Shown: piece after piece, positions 25,943 to 35,090 of the stretch | How positions within the stretch are numbered: the stretch's first letter is position 1 | Layout of the letters: each line of letters starts with the position of its first letter | Assembly (NCBI GenBank): GCA_003577105.1 | Contig: QEUQ01000013.1 | Location: forward strand, 1-51,257 | DNA from: Acidobacteriota bacterium | GTDB taxonomy: Bacteria > Actinomycetota > Acidimicrobiia > ATN3 | Reading direction: 5' to 3' | DNA length: 51,257 bases | The notes under the pieces: generated by a model | Databases searched by the model: none | What the model was told of the DNA's origin: nothing | Seen by the model: only the letters and a program-made list of their open reading frames with translations | Position numbers and translations under genes: made by a program

Positions 25943-26954
25943 GCCCGGCTGACCTGCACTTGGGAATGAGCAGTAGAGCTGCCAGCAATCCGTTTAGTAC
26001 CGACAGGCCAATGCACTCAACACGGACCGACCAATTGGGGGCCAAGGGCAAATACGAAATGCACATAGCCGCAATTATCGCTGCGGTGACGTTCGTGACG
26101 ATCCGAGCCCATCGCTTTGCCATGAGAAGCCCAGTCGCACACGCGAAGGCCAAGAGGACCAAAGCTGATACGGCAGGGCTCGCGGCGAGCCAGTGAGGCA
26201 CCGGCGGTCTCTCGAAGGAGAACACACCGAGAAAATCCTTGCGAAGTAGCGCGTCGGGTAAGCGATACCAGGCCGTGGCCGCTATCAGGAGAGTCGCCGC
26301 GACGATCCGGCAAGACGCGCCTGCCAGACGCGCCTTGGTCTGCCCTTCTCCGGGCGCTGACTCCTGAACCGAGAGACCCATTTGATCCGGATGCACTACT
26401 CGTCCCGATGCCAATGTCACCCCGCCGTCAACAGTTCGTTCGATCAGCCGGCTGCCATTCAAACCACCGGTTTGCTCCGCCAGTGGGTTCCATTTCGGCC
26501 CACCCCAAATGAGAGTGGCAATTCCCGCCAGGTTCGCGATGAACATCACCAGGAAGACCAGGCGATAAGTGAAGCGGAACTCGGGATCGATTCGCACTAG
26601 GTTCTCGAGAGCGAAAGCGCCGAAGACGGCAAGAGCGGCGGGTGGCGCCCAAGGCCTCCCCTTGATCAACGCCAATCCCAAGATGACCCCAAAGCACGCG
26701 GGGATGAGAAGCAGCACGGCGTAGAGAATCCCCCTCCTGCACTCGGCGGCGCAGAAGGGTCCGGGCGAGAACCACGCCCGTAGTGCTGCAAACCCCACCC
26801 AGAATCCATAGACCGAAAGTGCCAGAGAAATCACACCAGGACCCCACCGCACTTGGCGCGAGACCGCCGGGGGTGGGACCTCATCGGCGAGTCCGTCGTA
26901 GAGATCATCTAACGCCGGTGGCGAGGGAACCTGATCGAGACCTTCGATCCCCAA
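25935..26954 (-). CDS. Membrane protein with two four-helix halves, unknown function
   Basis: 339 residues. A 40-residue acidic N-terminus is followed by about four membrane segments (ISLALSVYGFWVGFAAL, YAVLLLIPACFGVILGLAL, then two more), a soluble linker of about 60 residues (WNPLAEQTGG to KARLAGASC), and four further segments. The halves share a layout: a helix ending G-L-[AL]-x-x-K-x-R-x-[AW], a short turn, and a final helix. That points to an internal duplication. I do not recognise the family. The gene sits between the acyltransferase and HEAT genes and is almost contiguous with both. Confidence 0.75.
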   Translation of the reverse strand: MGIEGLDQVPSPPALDDLYDGLADEVPPPAVSRQVRWGPGVISLALSVYGFWVGFAALRAWFSPGPFCAAECRRGILYAVLLLIPACFGVILGLALIKGRPWAPPAALAVFGAFALENLVRIDPEFRFTYRLVFLVMFIANLAGIATLIWGGPKWNPLAEQTGGLNGSRLIERTVDGGVTLASGRVVHPDQMGLSVQESAPGEGQTKARLAGASCRIVAATLLIAATAWYRLPDALLRKDFLGVFSFERPPVPHWLAASPAVSALVLLAFACATGLLMAKRWARIVTNVTAAIIAAMCISYLPLAPNWSVRVECIGLSVLNGLLAALLLIPKCRSAGHE

Positions 26955-26961
26955 TTGTGAG

Positions 26962-28056
26962 CTACCAGCGGCTCGGGACTACGGGCTTGGGCGACGCGGT
27001 CCATCGCTTACCAAAAACGAGAATCACCGGAATCGTGGCAATCAGCGGGGCAATCAACCAGAAGGGCCGCCAGGCCCACCAGCTGAGTGTTGGCTCGGGC
27101 TCAGGCCGGTAGCCCAGCGCGAGCACCGCAGCCATAACGATTGCGTAGCCAGTTGAGTGAAAGAGGTACAGCGGGAGAGCAAATCGGTTGATCACATCGT
27201 TGACCCTCTCCCACCGGGGCCGCTCAAGGCGCTCGAGCACCCAGGCGCGAATCAGCAGAACCACACCAACCTGGAAGAAGAGCAAAGCAACGATGCACAG
27301 CGTTGGCGGCCCCATGTTGGAGAAGTCATCACCCGGAACTCCGACCATTGACCCGGGATAGATATTCGTGTTGACCAATGCGATGAGCGCGATCAGACCC
27401 CCTAGGGCCATGGCTAATGCAATCTTGCGGGGTGCGCTCACGAGCCGCTCGTAGTAGAAACCCAGCTGGTGACAGAGTCCCCAGACAATCACGAAGTTGA
27501 GCAGCGCCACCCAGGTGATCTTGTTGGCGAAGCGAGCAACATCAACGAGAATCGCGCATCCCGCGAGGAGGACAACCACAACTGGATCAGAGCGTTTGTG
27601 CGCCCAGATAGCGATCGGTGCGATCACGACCAGCATCATGTAAACGACGATGAACCAGAGCGGGCTGATAATCAGCAGGACTGTCTTGCCGAGCCACGGA
27701 GCATTGACCAGCGTGCCGACGATGATACCGAGGGCGATCCAGGTGCCGGCGAGGGCTGCTGACGGTATGAGAAGGCGCTTGGCCCTGCCCCCGACAAACG
27801 TCCAGTAGCCGCCGCCCGACGCTCGATTTTTCTCCCAGACTTTGAGATGCGCGAATCCGCCAACGAAGAAGAAGACCGGCATGACCTGGAGCAACCAAGT
27901 CAGGAGCCATAGCCCGTCGGTGAAGGCGATTGGGTTCGAGGCCGACGGTCCCGTTTCCGACCAGATAATGATTGTGAATACCCAGTGCCAGATGACCACG
28001 ACAATCAAGCTGAAGGCCCGGCAAAAATCTACGAACTCGTCGCGCGCCGCGCCCAT
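26962..28056 (-). CDS. Membrane acyltransferase (Acyl_transf_3/OafA-like)
   Basis: 364 residues with about ten membrane helices. The N-terminus has the family signature DFCRAFSLIVVVIWHWVF: Arg, then about ten residues to the catalytic-type His. MPVFFFVGGFAHLKVWEKN and the C-terminal LPLYLFHSTGYAIVMAA are also typical. These enzymes O-acetylate or acylate sugars and lipids at the envelope. There is no SGNH domain. It overlaps the upstream APH/P-loop gene by one base. The acceptor is unknown. Confidence 0.87.
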   Translation of the reverse strand: MGAARDEFVDFCRAFSLIVVVIWHWVFTIIIWSETGPSASNPIAFTDGLWLLTWLLQVMPVFFFVGGFAHLKVWEKNRASGGGYWTFVGGRAKRLLIPSAALAGTWIALGIIVGTLVNAPWLGKTVLLIISPLWFIVVYMMLVVIAPIAIWAHKRSDPVVVVLLAGCAILVDVARFANKITWVALLNFVIVWGLCHQLGFYYERLVSAPRKIALAMALGGLIALIALVNTNIYPGSMVGVPGDDFSNMGPPTLCIVALLFFQVGVVLLIRAWVLERLERPRWERVNDVINRFALPLYLFHSTGYAIVMAAVLALGYRPEPEPTLSWWAWRPFWLIAPLIATIPVILVFGKRWTASPKPVVPSRW

Positions 28057-29504
28057 CAGGGAAGGCAGCCCACGACTTGTTCAAGCGGTGAGGCCCCGTC
28101 ACCGGTATCGATCACAAGAGCCTCTGGCCAGGAATCGAACCGCATCTCTCTCGCCACACGCTCGTCTGCATCGGAAGGATCCATTCCCTCGGCGCGCCGC
28201 CTGCTTATCCGCTCCAAAGCCACATCTTCAGAACACCGGCACTCGGCCTCAATTATGTCGGCGTGGACTTCCGCTGCGGCGGCTCTGGCGATCACCCTCT
28301 CCTCGGCCCTGCTCCAAGAAGCATCGAGGATGACCGGCTCACCAAGTGACGCCAAGACTTTGGCTTGCTCGATCATCGCCTCGTATGTGCGGTGATTCCA
28401 CGATTCCGAGTAGATCCCCTCGCCGAGGTCAGACGCCCAATTCTCACCTGGGGGGACTCCCGCAAGCTCCTTGCGAATCACATCGGACCTCAACACCGGC
28501 CAGCCGAGATGCTCGGAGAGCGCAGCGGCGAGTGTCGACTTCCCGGTGCCGGGCCGCCCGCCAACTGTGAGGAAGCAGACTTGGGCGCGTCGAAGGTGAG
28601 CCTCGGAAATTCCAAGCAACTTTGCCGCTTGGCCAGATGAGTCAGCGTCGCCCTGCCCGAAGCGCAAACCGGCCACCTTTGAACGGATCAGCGCGCGCAA
28701 CGCTATGTAGTGGTGCATCAAGGTGTCTGGCGCAGTCTCGCCGGTGAACTCGTGATACCGACGCAAGAGGATCTGGGCGAGCTCAAGGTGGCCGAGCTGC
28801 TCGAGATCCATGACCAGGAAGGCTATGTCGGAGATGACGTCACCCCACCGCAGCCTGTCGTCGAACTCGATGCAATCGAGAATCACAGGCACGGGATCGA
28901 TGCAAAAGATGTCAGCTGCCAGCAAGTCGCCGTGGCCGTCCTTGATGCACCCGCTTCTGATCCGAGACTCGAACAAGGCCCTCCTCCCGAGGAGGTAGCG
29001 AGACGCAAGCTCGCGACATCTTCCAATTGAGTCCGCCTCCAGCACGGCGATCCCGGCCATCTCGTCGAGATTTGCCGACCAATTGGCCGCCAGAGCCTCG
29101 AGCGTGGCGACCGAAGAAATCTCGGCGGAGGTCAACGCCGACAAGTGGAACTCGGCAATCTTTCGCGCGATTGCAGTCATGCAGTCCTCGACGTCAGCAC
29201 CAGCCGAAACCAAGTGAGCTAGCGAGCGATTCGCGGGCATTCGCTTCATGACCAGCACAGGCTCAACGGCCTCGCCGTTGGAATCCACCAAGTCCATCAC
29301 GTCTAAATATGCCTCGGGGGAGATCCGGCTATTCAACTCGAGCTCCCTCACCAGGGCTGCCCGGCGCTTCTCCCTCGTCGAGAAATCCACGAATTCAAAT
29401 CGAACGGGCTTCTTGAACTTGTATGCGCGCTCACCGTTGAAGAAGACGACTCCGCAGTGAGTCTCCGCGACGCCTGCGCCTGCCTGTCCATATGATTCAT
29501 GCAT
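28056..29504 (-). CDS. Bifunctional APH-like kinase / P-loop ATPase protein
   Basis: 482 residues joining an aminoglycoside-phosphotransferase-like N-terminal part (COG2187 type; GHGDLLAADIFCID and ILDCIEFDDRLRWGDV give the catalytic and Mg loops) to a C-terminal nucleotide kinase (COG0645 type) with Walker A GGRPGTGKSTLAAALSEHLG and WPVLRSDVIRKELAG. This fusion is widespread in bacteria and often annotated with this name, but its substrate is not established. The first domain has GDLLAADIF, with Ala where many kinases have Asn, so its activity is uncertain. Confidence 0.83.
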   Translation of the reverse strand: MHESYGQAGAGVAETHCGVVFFNGERAYKFKKPVRFEFVDFSTREKRRAALVRELELNSRISPEAYLDVMDLVDSNGEAVEPVLVMKRMPANRSLAHLVSAGADVEDCMTAIARKIAEFHLSALTSAEISSVATLEALAANWSANLDEMAGIAVLEADSIGRCRELASRYLLGRRALFESRIRSGCIKDGHGDLLAADIFCIDPVPVILDCIEFDDRLRWGDVISDIAFLVMDLEQLGHLELAQILLRRYHEFTGETAPDTLMHHYIALRALIRSKVAGLRFGQGDADSSGQAAKLLGISEAHLRRAQVCFLTVGGRPGTGKSTLAAALSEHLGWPVLRSDVIRKELAGVPPGENWASDLGEGIYSESWNHRTYEAMIEQAKVLASLGEPVILDASWSRAEERVIARAAAAEVHADIIEAECRCSEDVALERISRRRAEGMDPSDADERVAREMRFDSWPEALVIDTGDGASPLEQVVGCLP

Positions 29505-29548
29505 CTGGCTGAACTCCCCCTTGCGCCAGAGCTCTGTAGCTAGGTGTT

Positions 29549-30127
29549 CTACTCTCGATCTACCCCGTCGAGGATAAGCGACACTGCCATCTTCGTAACG
29601 TCAGCTTTGGAATAGCCCTTTTCAATTTGCCAAATCGCCGAATCCACGATCCTCAGGATCATCATTGCCGTGACGTCTGGATTCTCGTCACCCAAGTCCT
29701 TGAGCGCCGCGGCCAGCGGAGCAATCAAATCCTGGACCATTTCGGTCAGCGACTTGATCACGAACTTGCTGAGATTGGATTGGCGCAAGGCTGCCGCAAG
29801 TTCCATTCCCCCGTCGGTCGCGATCCCCATCAAGGCTTCTATATAAGCCTCGACGCGGCCCCGCGGACTGGTAACTCCCTCAACACCTGCCTTGACCGCC
29901 GCTTCCCAAGTTGGAATGTCCTGTTCAAGTACTGCGAGAATGACGTCGTCCTTGTTGACGAAGTAGTCGTAGATGCTTGTCCTTGAGACTTTGGCCTTGG
30001 CTGCTACCTCGCCTAGTTTCAGATCTGCATAACCCTTGTCGATCAGAACTTCGCGAGTGCCTGCGACGATCGCAGCGATCACCCGCTCCCGGTGCTCAGC
30101 CACCGTGGGGGCCGATATCTTTGGCAT
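29549..30127 (-). CDS. TetR/AcrR family transcriptional regulator
   Basis: 192 residues. HTH domain: VIAAIVAGTREVLIDKGYAD, then KAKVSRTSIYDYFVNKDDV. The remainder is a helical effector domain. It is divergent from the MoxR operon with 167 bp between, so that operon is the most likely target together with itself. No ligand is inferred. Confidence 0.88.
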   Translation of the reverse strand: MPKISAPTVAEHRERVIAAIVAGTREVLIDKGYADLKLGEVAAKAKVSRTSIYDYFVNKDDVILAVLEQDIPTWEAAVKAGVEGVTSPRGRVEAYIEALMGIATDGGMELAAALRQSNLSKFVIKSLTEMVQDLIAPLAAALKDLGDENPDVTAMMILRIVDSAIWQIEKGYSKADVTKMAVSLILDGVDRE

Positions 30128-30294
30128 AAGACCTCCTGCCCCCAGCTTCCTGGTCCGCTATTTGCTTACTAATTCCTATCGGCAGGTCCGACACTCTCTG
30201 TACGGCGCAATTGCCCGTATTGATCAACTAGCCTTAACTGCTTCGACCGGTATCACGATTGTGCACCCCACTAGCCTAGAGGAGTCTCGACTAC
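30128..30294. promoter_or_regulatory. Divergent region between tetR and the MoxR operon
   Basis: 167 bp that should hold promoters for the TetR gene and the envelope operon. It includes an 8-bp palindrome GCAATTGC near 30206-30213 and the AT-rich TATTGATCAACTAGCCT. GAGGAG lies about ten bases before the GTG at 30295. No operator can be assigned confidently. Confidence 0.4.
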
Positions 30295-31275
30295 GTGTCT
30301 ATTGCAGAACAAGTAAGGCCCGAACTCGCGCCGAGAATTGGCTCCGCGATCGCCTCGGTGCTCAACGATGTAATCAAAGGCAAGTCGGGGCAGGTGGCGA
30401 ACGCAATCGTCGCGCTGCTCGCTGGTGGTCATTTGCTGCTCGAGGACGTACCTGGTGTTGGCAAGACCAGGCTGGCGCGCTCAATTGCAGTCGCTATCGG
30501 CGGGCAGTTCGCCCGCGTGCAGGCAACCCCTGACCTTCTGCCTCAAGATCTCACGGGGAGCAACATCTTTGACAGGTCAACCAATAGCTTCGTCTTCCAG
30601 CCAGGTCCGGTCTTTGCAAATGTGGTACTCGTCGATGAGCTCAACCGCACAACGCCCCGGACCCAATCAGCGCTGCTAGAGGCAATGGAGGAGCACCAAG
30701 TCTCAATTGAAGGGAAGTCCTACAAACTCCCTGTGCCGTTCTTTCTTGTGGCAACCCAAAATCCGCTCGAGCACCACGGCACCTATCCTCTGCCCGAGGG
30801 CCAGCTCGACCGCTTCATGATTGCGATGCAGCTTGGCTACCCGGATCACGCCGACGAGCTCTCAGTCCTCCAAGCAGGTGCCCAGGGCGCACTTCACGAT
30901 GCGCTCCGCCCGGCGTGCGCACTTGAGGATCTCATCGCCGCAAGGCGCGAGGTAAAGGGCATCCACGTCAGTCAGCCCGTGCTCGAGTATGTACTCAACC
31001 TGATCAAGGCGACGCGGACCGTTCCCGGCGTGATGATCGGAGCAAGTCCGCGTGCCGGTCTCGCGCTCGTCGCCGCATCGCAAGCCCGAGCGGCCATGCT
31101 TTCGCGTGGCTATGTGCTCCCAGATGACGTCAAAGCGCTCGCCCCCAATGTTCTTGCGCACAGAATCGTCTTTGCAGGAGCGGGGCAGTCCGATCATCGA
31201 TCGGGTGACGCGCTCATCCGTAAGCTGCTGACGACGACCCCCGTGCCAGTAGCGGCACAAGGTGCGCCCGTTTGA
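30295..31275 (+). CDS. MoxR-family AAA+ ATPase
   Basis: 326 residues. Walker A GVGKTRLARSIA, Walker B VLVDELNRTTPRTQSALLEA, sensor 1 LVATQNPLEHHGTYPLPEG and the arginine finger in QLDRFM are intact. MoxR ATPases act as chaperones that mature or activate partner proteins, usually with a DUF58/VWA protein, and that gene follows with a small overlap. The start is GTG 30295 with GAGGAG upstream. Confidence 0.94.
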   Translation: MSIAEQVRPELAPRIGSAIASVLNDVIKGKSGQVANAIVALLAGGHLLLEDVPGVGKTRLARSIAVAIGGQFARVQATPDLLPQDLTGSNIFDRSTNSFVFQPGPVFANVVLVDELNRTTPRTQSALLEAMEEHQVSIEGKSYKLPVPFFLVATQNPLEHHGTYPLPEGQLDRFMIAMQLGYPDHADELSVLQAGAQGALHDALRPACALEDLIAARREVKGIHVSQPVLEYVLNLIKATRTVPGVMIGASPRAGLALVAASQARAAMLSRGYVLPDDVKALAPNVLAHRIVFAGAGQSDHRSGDALIRKLLTTTPVPVAAQGAPV

Positions 31276-31297
31276 GGTTCAGGAGCTAGCGCTGCCG

Positions 31298-32488
31298 ATG
31301 AGCGGGAAGGCCAGGAGCGAGAAGCGCCCGATGCCACGGCCTACTGCGCTCGGAATTCTCATGATTCTGGCGGCCGCGGTGATGCTCGTAATTGGAGCTC
31401 GCTCCAGGAATCCGGCGTTGACGCTCTCTGCCGCGCTGCTGCTCGGGATCATCGGGGCATCTGCCTACCTGACAGTTCGCAATGTTGAGCGCGCGGTCGT
31501 CGAGCGAGACACCACGCTGAGGGGGCAGGTCGGCCATCCGGTGCCATTTCGCCTCGAAGTCACCTCACCTAGATCGCTTGGGGGGTTTCTGATTGCGAAA
31601 GACCGGAACTTCGGGGTGCGTCCAGCGCTCGTCCCGACAAAGGGCGGGCGCTACGAAGGGAGCTGGCTTCTCTTACTCACCCAGAGAGGGCGTTGGACGG
31701 AACTGCGGACGGCGCTCGCCTGCTCAATGCCGATGGGTCTATTCGTCGCAAAGCGTGAGTTCAAATCCGACGCAGATGTCGAGATAGGTCCTGCTACCTC
31801 AGAGGTCGAGCTGCCTGCCTTCCTCCAGCACGTCGATGGCCCCGGCGAGCGCCAGTCACGACCTCCTCGGGCCGGAAGAGGCATCGACTACTTGAATATC
31901 AGGGAGTACCGCCACGGGGATCGGATCCGTCACATTCATTGGAGAGCTTCGGCTCGCCACGACGATCTCCTGGTGAGGGAGTTTGAATCCGAGGGGCACG
32001 CGACTCTTGTAGTCGCGCTCGACACACAGGGAGTGTTTCGCCACTTTGAGACCGAGGAATCGAGCAGCTATTTCGATCTGACGAGCGTCACTCCGGCTGC
32101 TCCGAGCGTGAGCCTCGGCGATTACGCGAGTGAACGCGCCGTCTCGGTTGCAGCAAGCATCGCGCTCGCCGCACTCAGAGAGGGCGATGTGGTCTACCTG
32201 CTCACGGCCTCTCAGGGACTCGTCAAGGCGAGGTCCCGAGAAGAGGTCATGTCCTTCTGGGCGAATGTCGAATTCGGCATGCATCAACCGGTGACGCGCT
32301 TGATTGCGGACATCCCCCCACGGACGCAACTTGCCATTGTCGGAGCAGGTCCGCTGATTCCATACATCTCGGAAATCCCCGAATCCTCTGCTTTGTTTCT
32401 CGTGAGTCCGCCCGTCTGGTCACCTGTACCCACCTGGTACGTGCCAATGGAAGGTCCGCTGTGCTTCCTGCCTCAGCCGGCGGCGTGA
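31298..32488 (+). CDS. DUF58-domain membrane protein
   Basis: About 396 residues. Two N-terminal membrane helices (ALGILMILAAAVMLVIGA and ALTLSAALLLGIIGASAYL) precede an extended soluble region. The DUF58 signature is clear: GRGIDYLNIREYRHGDRIRH, IHWRASARHDDLLVREFE, then VVALDTQ. It is the usual MoxR partner. ATG 31298 follows AGGAG and gives a normal N-terminus; an in-frame GTG at 31262 would overlap moxR by 14 bp. Confidence 0.9.
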   Translation: MSGKARSEKRPMPRPTALGILMILAAAVMLVIGARSRNPALTLSAALLLGIIGASAYLTVRNVERAVVERDTTLRGQVGHPVPFRLEVTSPRSLGGFLIAKDRNFGVRPALVPTKGGRYEGSWLLLLTQRGRWTELRTALACSMPMGLFVAKREFKSDADVEIGPATSEVELPAFLQHVDGPGERQSRPPRAGRGIDYLNIREYRHGDRIRHIHWRASARHDDLLVREFESEGHATLVVALDTQGVFRHFETEESSSYFDLTSVTPAAPSVSLGDYASERAVSVAASIALAALREGDVVYLLTASQGLVKARSREEVMSFWANVEFGMHQPVTRLIADIPPRTQLAIVGAGPLIPYISEIPESSALFLVSPPVWSPVPTWYVPMEGPLCFLPQPAA

Positions 32489-34998
32489 AGACTGACGCGC
32501 AATACCGGATAGCGGTCCTCGTCGCCGCGGTCTGCTCGTTCCTCGGATATGCGATCGCGGGGCGATCGGGGGCGCTGACGTGGACCGCCGTAACCGGACT
32601 AGTTCTCTACATAGGTGGCTGGTTCGCCTCGCAGTACGTGAGAGCAGAGGTGGAGCGCTCGCAATCGGAACCCGTCAAGCTTCTGCGCAAGATCCGCACC
32701 GCAGTTCTGATAATCACCGGCTTTGCCGCAGTCGGATGCCTGGTGATTTTGCTTCGCAGAGCTGCGCCGGAGACCGCAATCGCGTCGGCGGTCTTTCTGG
32801 CAGGCGCGTTCGCGGCAGGGCAGTCCTTTGCGCTCTTCGAGCGCTCGGATCTGTCGGGATCCCTCTTGATTACCGCTCCGGGGGCAATTGTCGGCGCCGC
32901 CTCACGCTCTCCGCTCCCGGTTGTCATTTTCATAGCAATCGTCTGGCTCGCAGCGGTGGCCGTCGCTCTAACCCTGTTTCACGCATCCGAGCTTCAGTCC
33001 AGACTCGAGCACTCAGAGCCGGCCGTGGAGCAAGAAGGCAGGGACTGGTGGCCCTCTTTGTTTGCGAAGATCCTTCCCGTCATTGCAGTCATCGCATTGC
33101 TGATCGCGCTTCTAAGTCCGCTTCTCACATTTGAGCTCCCGAAGTTTGAGAGAGAGACCCCGACAATCGGTAAGCCACCACAGGGGAGAGATAGGACCCC
33201 TCAACCCGGAGGTACTGCCTCACCGTCCCGAACCCCAGGTGCCGACGACGGATCCGATTCCGGCAACGGCGGGGCGGGGGGAGGCTCAGGGAATCCGGAT
33301 TCAGGCGGCGGGGCCGGTGGTAGCGGCGGGGCCGGTGGTCGCGGAGACGACAGTGGAGCCGCCGGCGACCACGCTGGCGGTGAGCCCGGCCAGGAGGCGA
33401 GAGGACCGGGGGACGATCCCGGCCAGGAGCCCGGGGGTTCGGGGGACGATCCCGGCCAGGAGCCCGGGGGTTCGGGGGACGATCCGAACCAAGGAAATGG
33501 GAGCAACGGCGAGACGCCGGGGGGTAGCTCACCTGACGGAAGCACACCTGGGGGCGCCGAGCCGGGAAACTCGGGCGACTCGGGCGACTCCGGCAGCTCT
33601 GGCGGAGGCGCCACGGGAAGAACGCCCGCAAGCCCAACGTCGCCGCGGCCGCGCACACCCTCGATCGCGCCACAGATCACCGCCACTCCCTCTCCATCGA
33701 GTCAGCAGGGCGAGGAATTCGAACCGAGCCTGTCGCTTCCGTCTGGAGAAATTCGCTCTGACGACACTCCGGTCATGCGAATCAAAGCGCCATTTCCGTG
33801 GTACTGGAGAGGTGTGGTCTTTGACACCTACACAAACGGCACCTGGCAGCCAGGAGGTGGCGAGGCGAGGAAGCTCAAGTGGGGCGACGTTCCGGAGGAG
33901 GATGGGTCTTCTGGCTACGGGGGAAGCTTTGAGGGGCGCGTCTCGGTCTTCAACACCAGGTCAAGCGCCATATTCACCACGTATCGCACCGAATCGCTCA
34001 GCTTTGACGGTCCAAGTCCGCCAGCCATTTCAATTCGGCCGGACATGGTCATTTCGTCAAGCCGGCCTGCTAATGACATCACCTATACGGTCAAAGCGCT
34101 CATCCCAGACTCCAATCCAGATGTGCTGCGCGATGCCGACGGCAAGGCCCCGCCAGGTTTCGAGCGATACCTCCAGGTGCCCGACTCGATTTCGCCGCGA
34201 GTTTTCGAGCTTGCAGCCGAGATCACCAAGGGGCGCGATGGTCGCTACGAAAAGGCAGTTGCAGTAATCGAGTACCTGAGAAGTCAGTCGAGTTCCGCCG
34301 AACGAGTAGAGCCTCCCCCCGAAGGTGTTGATCCAATCGAGCACTACTTGTTCGAGGGAGGTTACGTCGGGTTTTCGAACCATCTCGCCTCGGCGACTGC
34401 AATTCTGCTCAGGGCGAATGGCATCGAAACCAGAGTGGTAAGCGGATACGTTCCGCGCAACCCGGCGGACCCCGACGGTTTCCTAATAAGACGTTCAGAT
34501 GCCTACGACTGGGTCGAGGTCTATTTCCCGGGATCGGGCTGGGTGACATTCGACGCCGGACTCGGTGCACTCAAACCTGATGTCCACATCTCAGGCTGGC
34601 AGCAATTTGTGAGGTGGCTCAAGAAGAACTGGTTTTGGCTGCTCGCAATTGCAATTGTCGCCGTGCTCATTGCGGCTGCGGGGCTGCGCGCGCTGAGGCG
34701 ACGCGTGGCGCAGACACCCGCGCGCACCGAGGCTCAGGACCTCCTCACCCGCCTCGAACGTGCCGCCCGCTATGGTCGCCTCGCGCCCCAGACGCCATTT
34801 GAGTACGCGCGCGCCTTGAGATGGAAGCTCCTCCCCGATGACGGTGCTCGCGCCGAATCGGTACTTGCCCTAATAGCCGAGGCCGCGTATTCGGGGCGAC
34901 CGATGACTCCCGAACAGCGTCAAGAAGCACTTGTTGCGGTCGAACGAATCAGGCACAACGAATCAAGGCGCCGAGGCGAAGATGACCAGGCCGGATAG
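32461..34998 (+). CDS. TgpA-like membrane protein with inactive transglutaminase fold
   Basis: 845 residues: six to seven N-terminal membrane helices (DUF3488-like), a low-complexity Gly/Pro/Asp/Ser segment (about 235-410), a periplasmic transglutaminase-like domain, one membrane helix (NWFWLLAIAIVAVLIAAAGL) and a cytoplasmic C-terminal DUF4129-like domain. In active TgpA proteins the core reads GxCEHFAS and later DAHAWVEV. Here the equivalents are GFSNHLAS (Ser639 for Cys) and DAYDWVEV (Tyr682 for His); only the Asp (698) is kept. The fold motifs LLRANGIETRVVSGY and GWVTFDAG are well preserved, so it looks like a pseudoenzyme. GTG 32461 follows GGAAGG; GTG 32485 (GTGA overlap with the DUF58 stop) is the alternative. 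Confidence 0.88.
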   Translation: MLPASAGGVKTDAQYRIAVLVAAVCSFLGYAIAGRSGALTWTAVTGLVLYIGGWFASQYVRAEVERSQSEPVKLLRKIRTAVLIITGFAAVGCLVILLRRAAPETAIASAVFLAGAFAAGQSFALFERSDLSGSLLITAPGAIVGAASRSPLPVVIFIAIVWLAAVAVALTLFHASELQSRLEHSEPAVEQEGRDWWPSLFAKILPVIAVIALLIALLSPLLTFELPKFERETPTIGKPPQGRDRTPQPGGTASPSRTPGADDGSDSGNGGAGGGSGNPDSGGGAGGSGGAGGRGDDSGAAGDHAGGEPGQEARGPGDDPGQEPGGSGDDPGQEPGGSGDDPNQGNGSNGETPGGSSPDGSTPGGAEPGNSGDSGDSGSSGGGATGRTPASPTSPRPRTPSIAPQITATPSPSSQQGEEFEPSLSLPSGEIRSDDTPVMRIKAPFPWYWRGVVFDTYTNGTWQPGGGEARKLKWGDVPEEDGSSGYGGSFEGRVSVFNTRSSAIFTTYRTESLSFDGPSPPAISIRPDMVISSSRPANDITYTVKALIPDSNPDVLRDADGKAPPGFERYLQVPDSISPRVFELAAEITKGRDGRYEKAVAVIEYLRSQSSSAERVEPPPEGVDPIEHYLFEGGYVGFSNHLASATAILLRANGIETRVVSGYVPRNPADPDGFLIRRSDAYDWVEVYFPGSGWVTFDAGLGALKPDVHISGWQQFVRWLKKNWFWLLAIAIVAVLIAAAGLRALRRRVAQTPARTEAQDLLTRLERAARYGRLAPQTPFEYARALRWKLLPDDGARAESVLALIAEAAYSGRPMTPEQRQEALVAVERIRHNESRRRGEDDQAG
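33412..33484 (+). repeat. 33-bp tandem repeat in the TgpA-like gene
   Basis: Two identical 33-bp copies (33412-33444 and 33445-33477) plus the start of a third encode DDPGQEPGGSG units in the low-complexity linker. The unit is a multiple of three, so copy number can vary without breaking the frame. Confidence 0.85.
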
Positions 34999-35090
34999 CT
35001 TTCACTGCTACCCTTAAGTGCCCCCGATCTAAAGGCACAGCGGCTCAAGTGCCGATCTCTCGGACCAGGACAGCGGGGAGGCTGCGCCAA

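Noticed and set aside
33131-34267. Long open frames on both strands through the Gly-rich part of the TgpA-like gene
   Set aside because: They are by-products of GC-rich low-complexity DNA. Only the 32461-34998 frame has membrane helices, domain motifs and operon overlaps.
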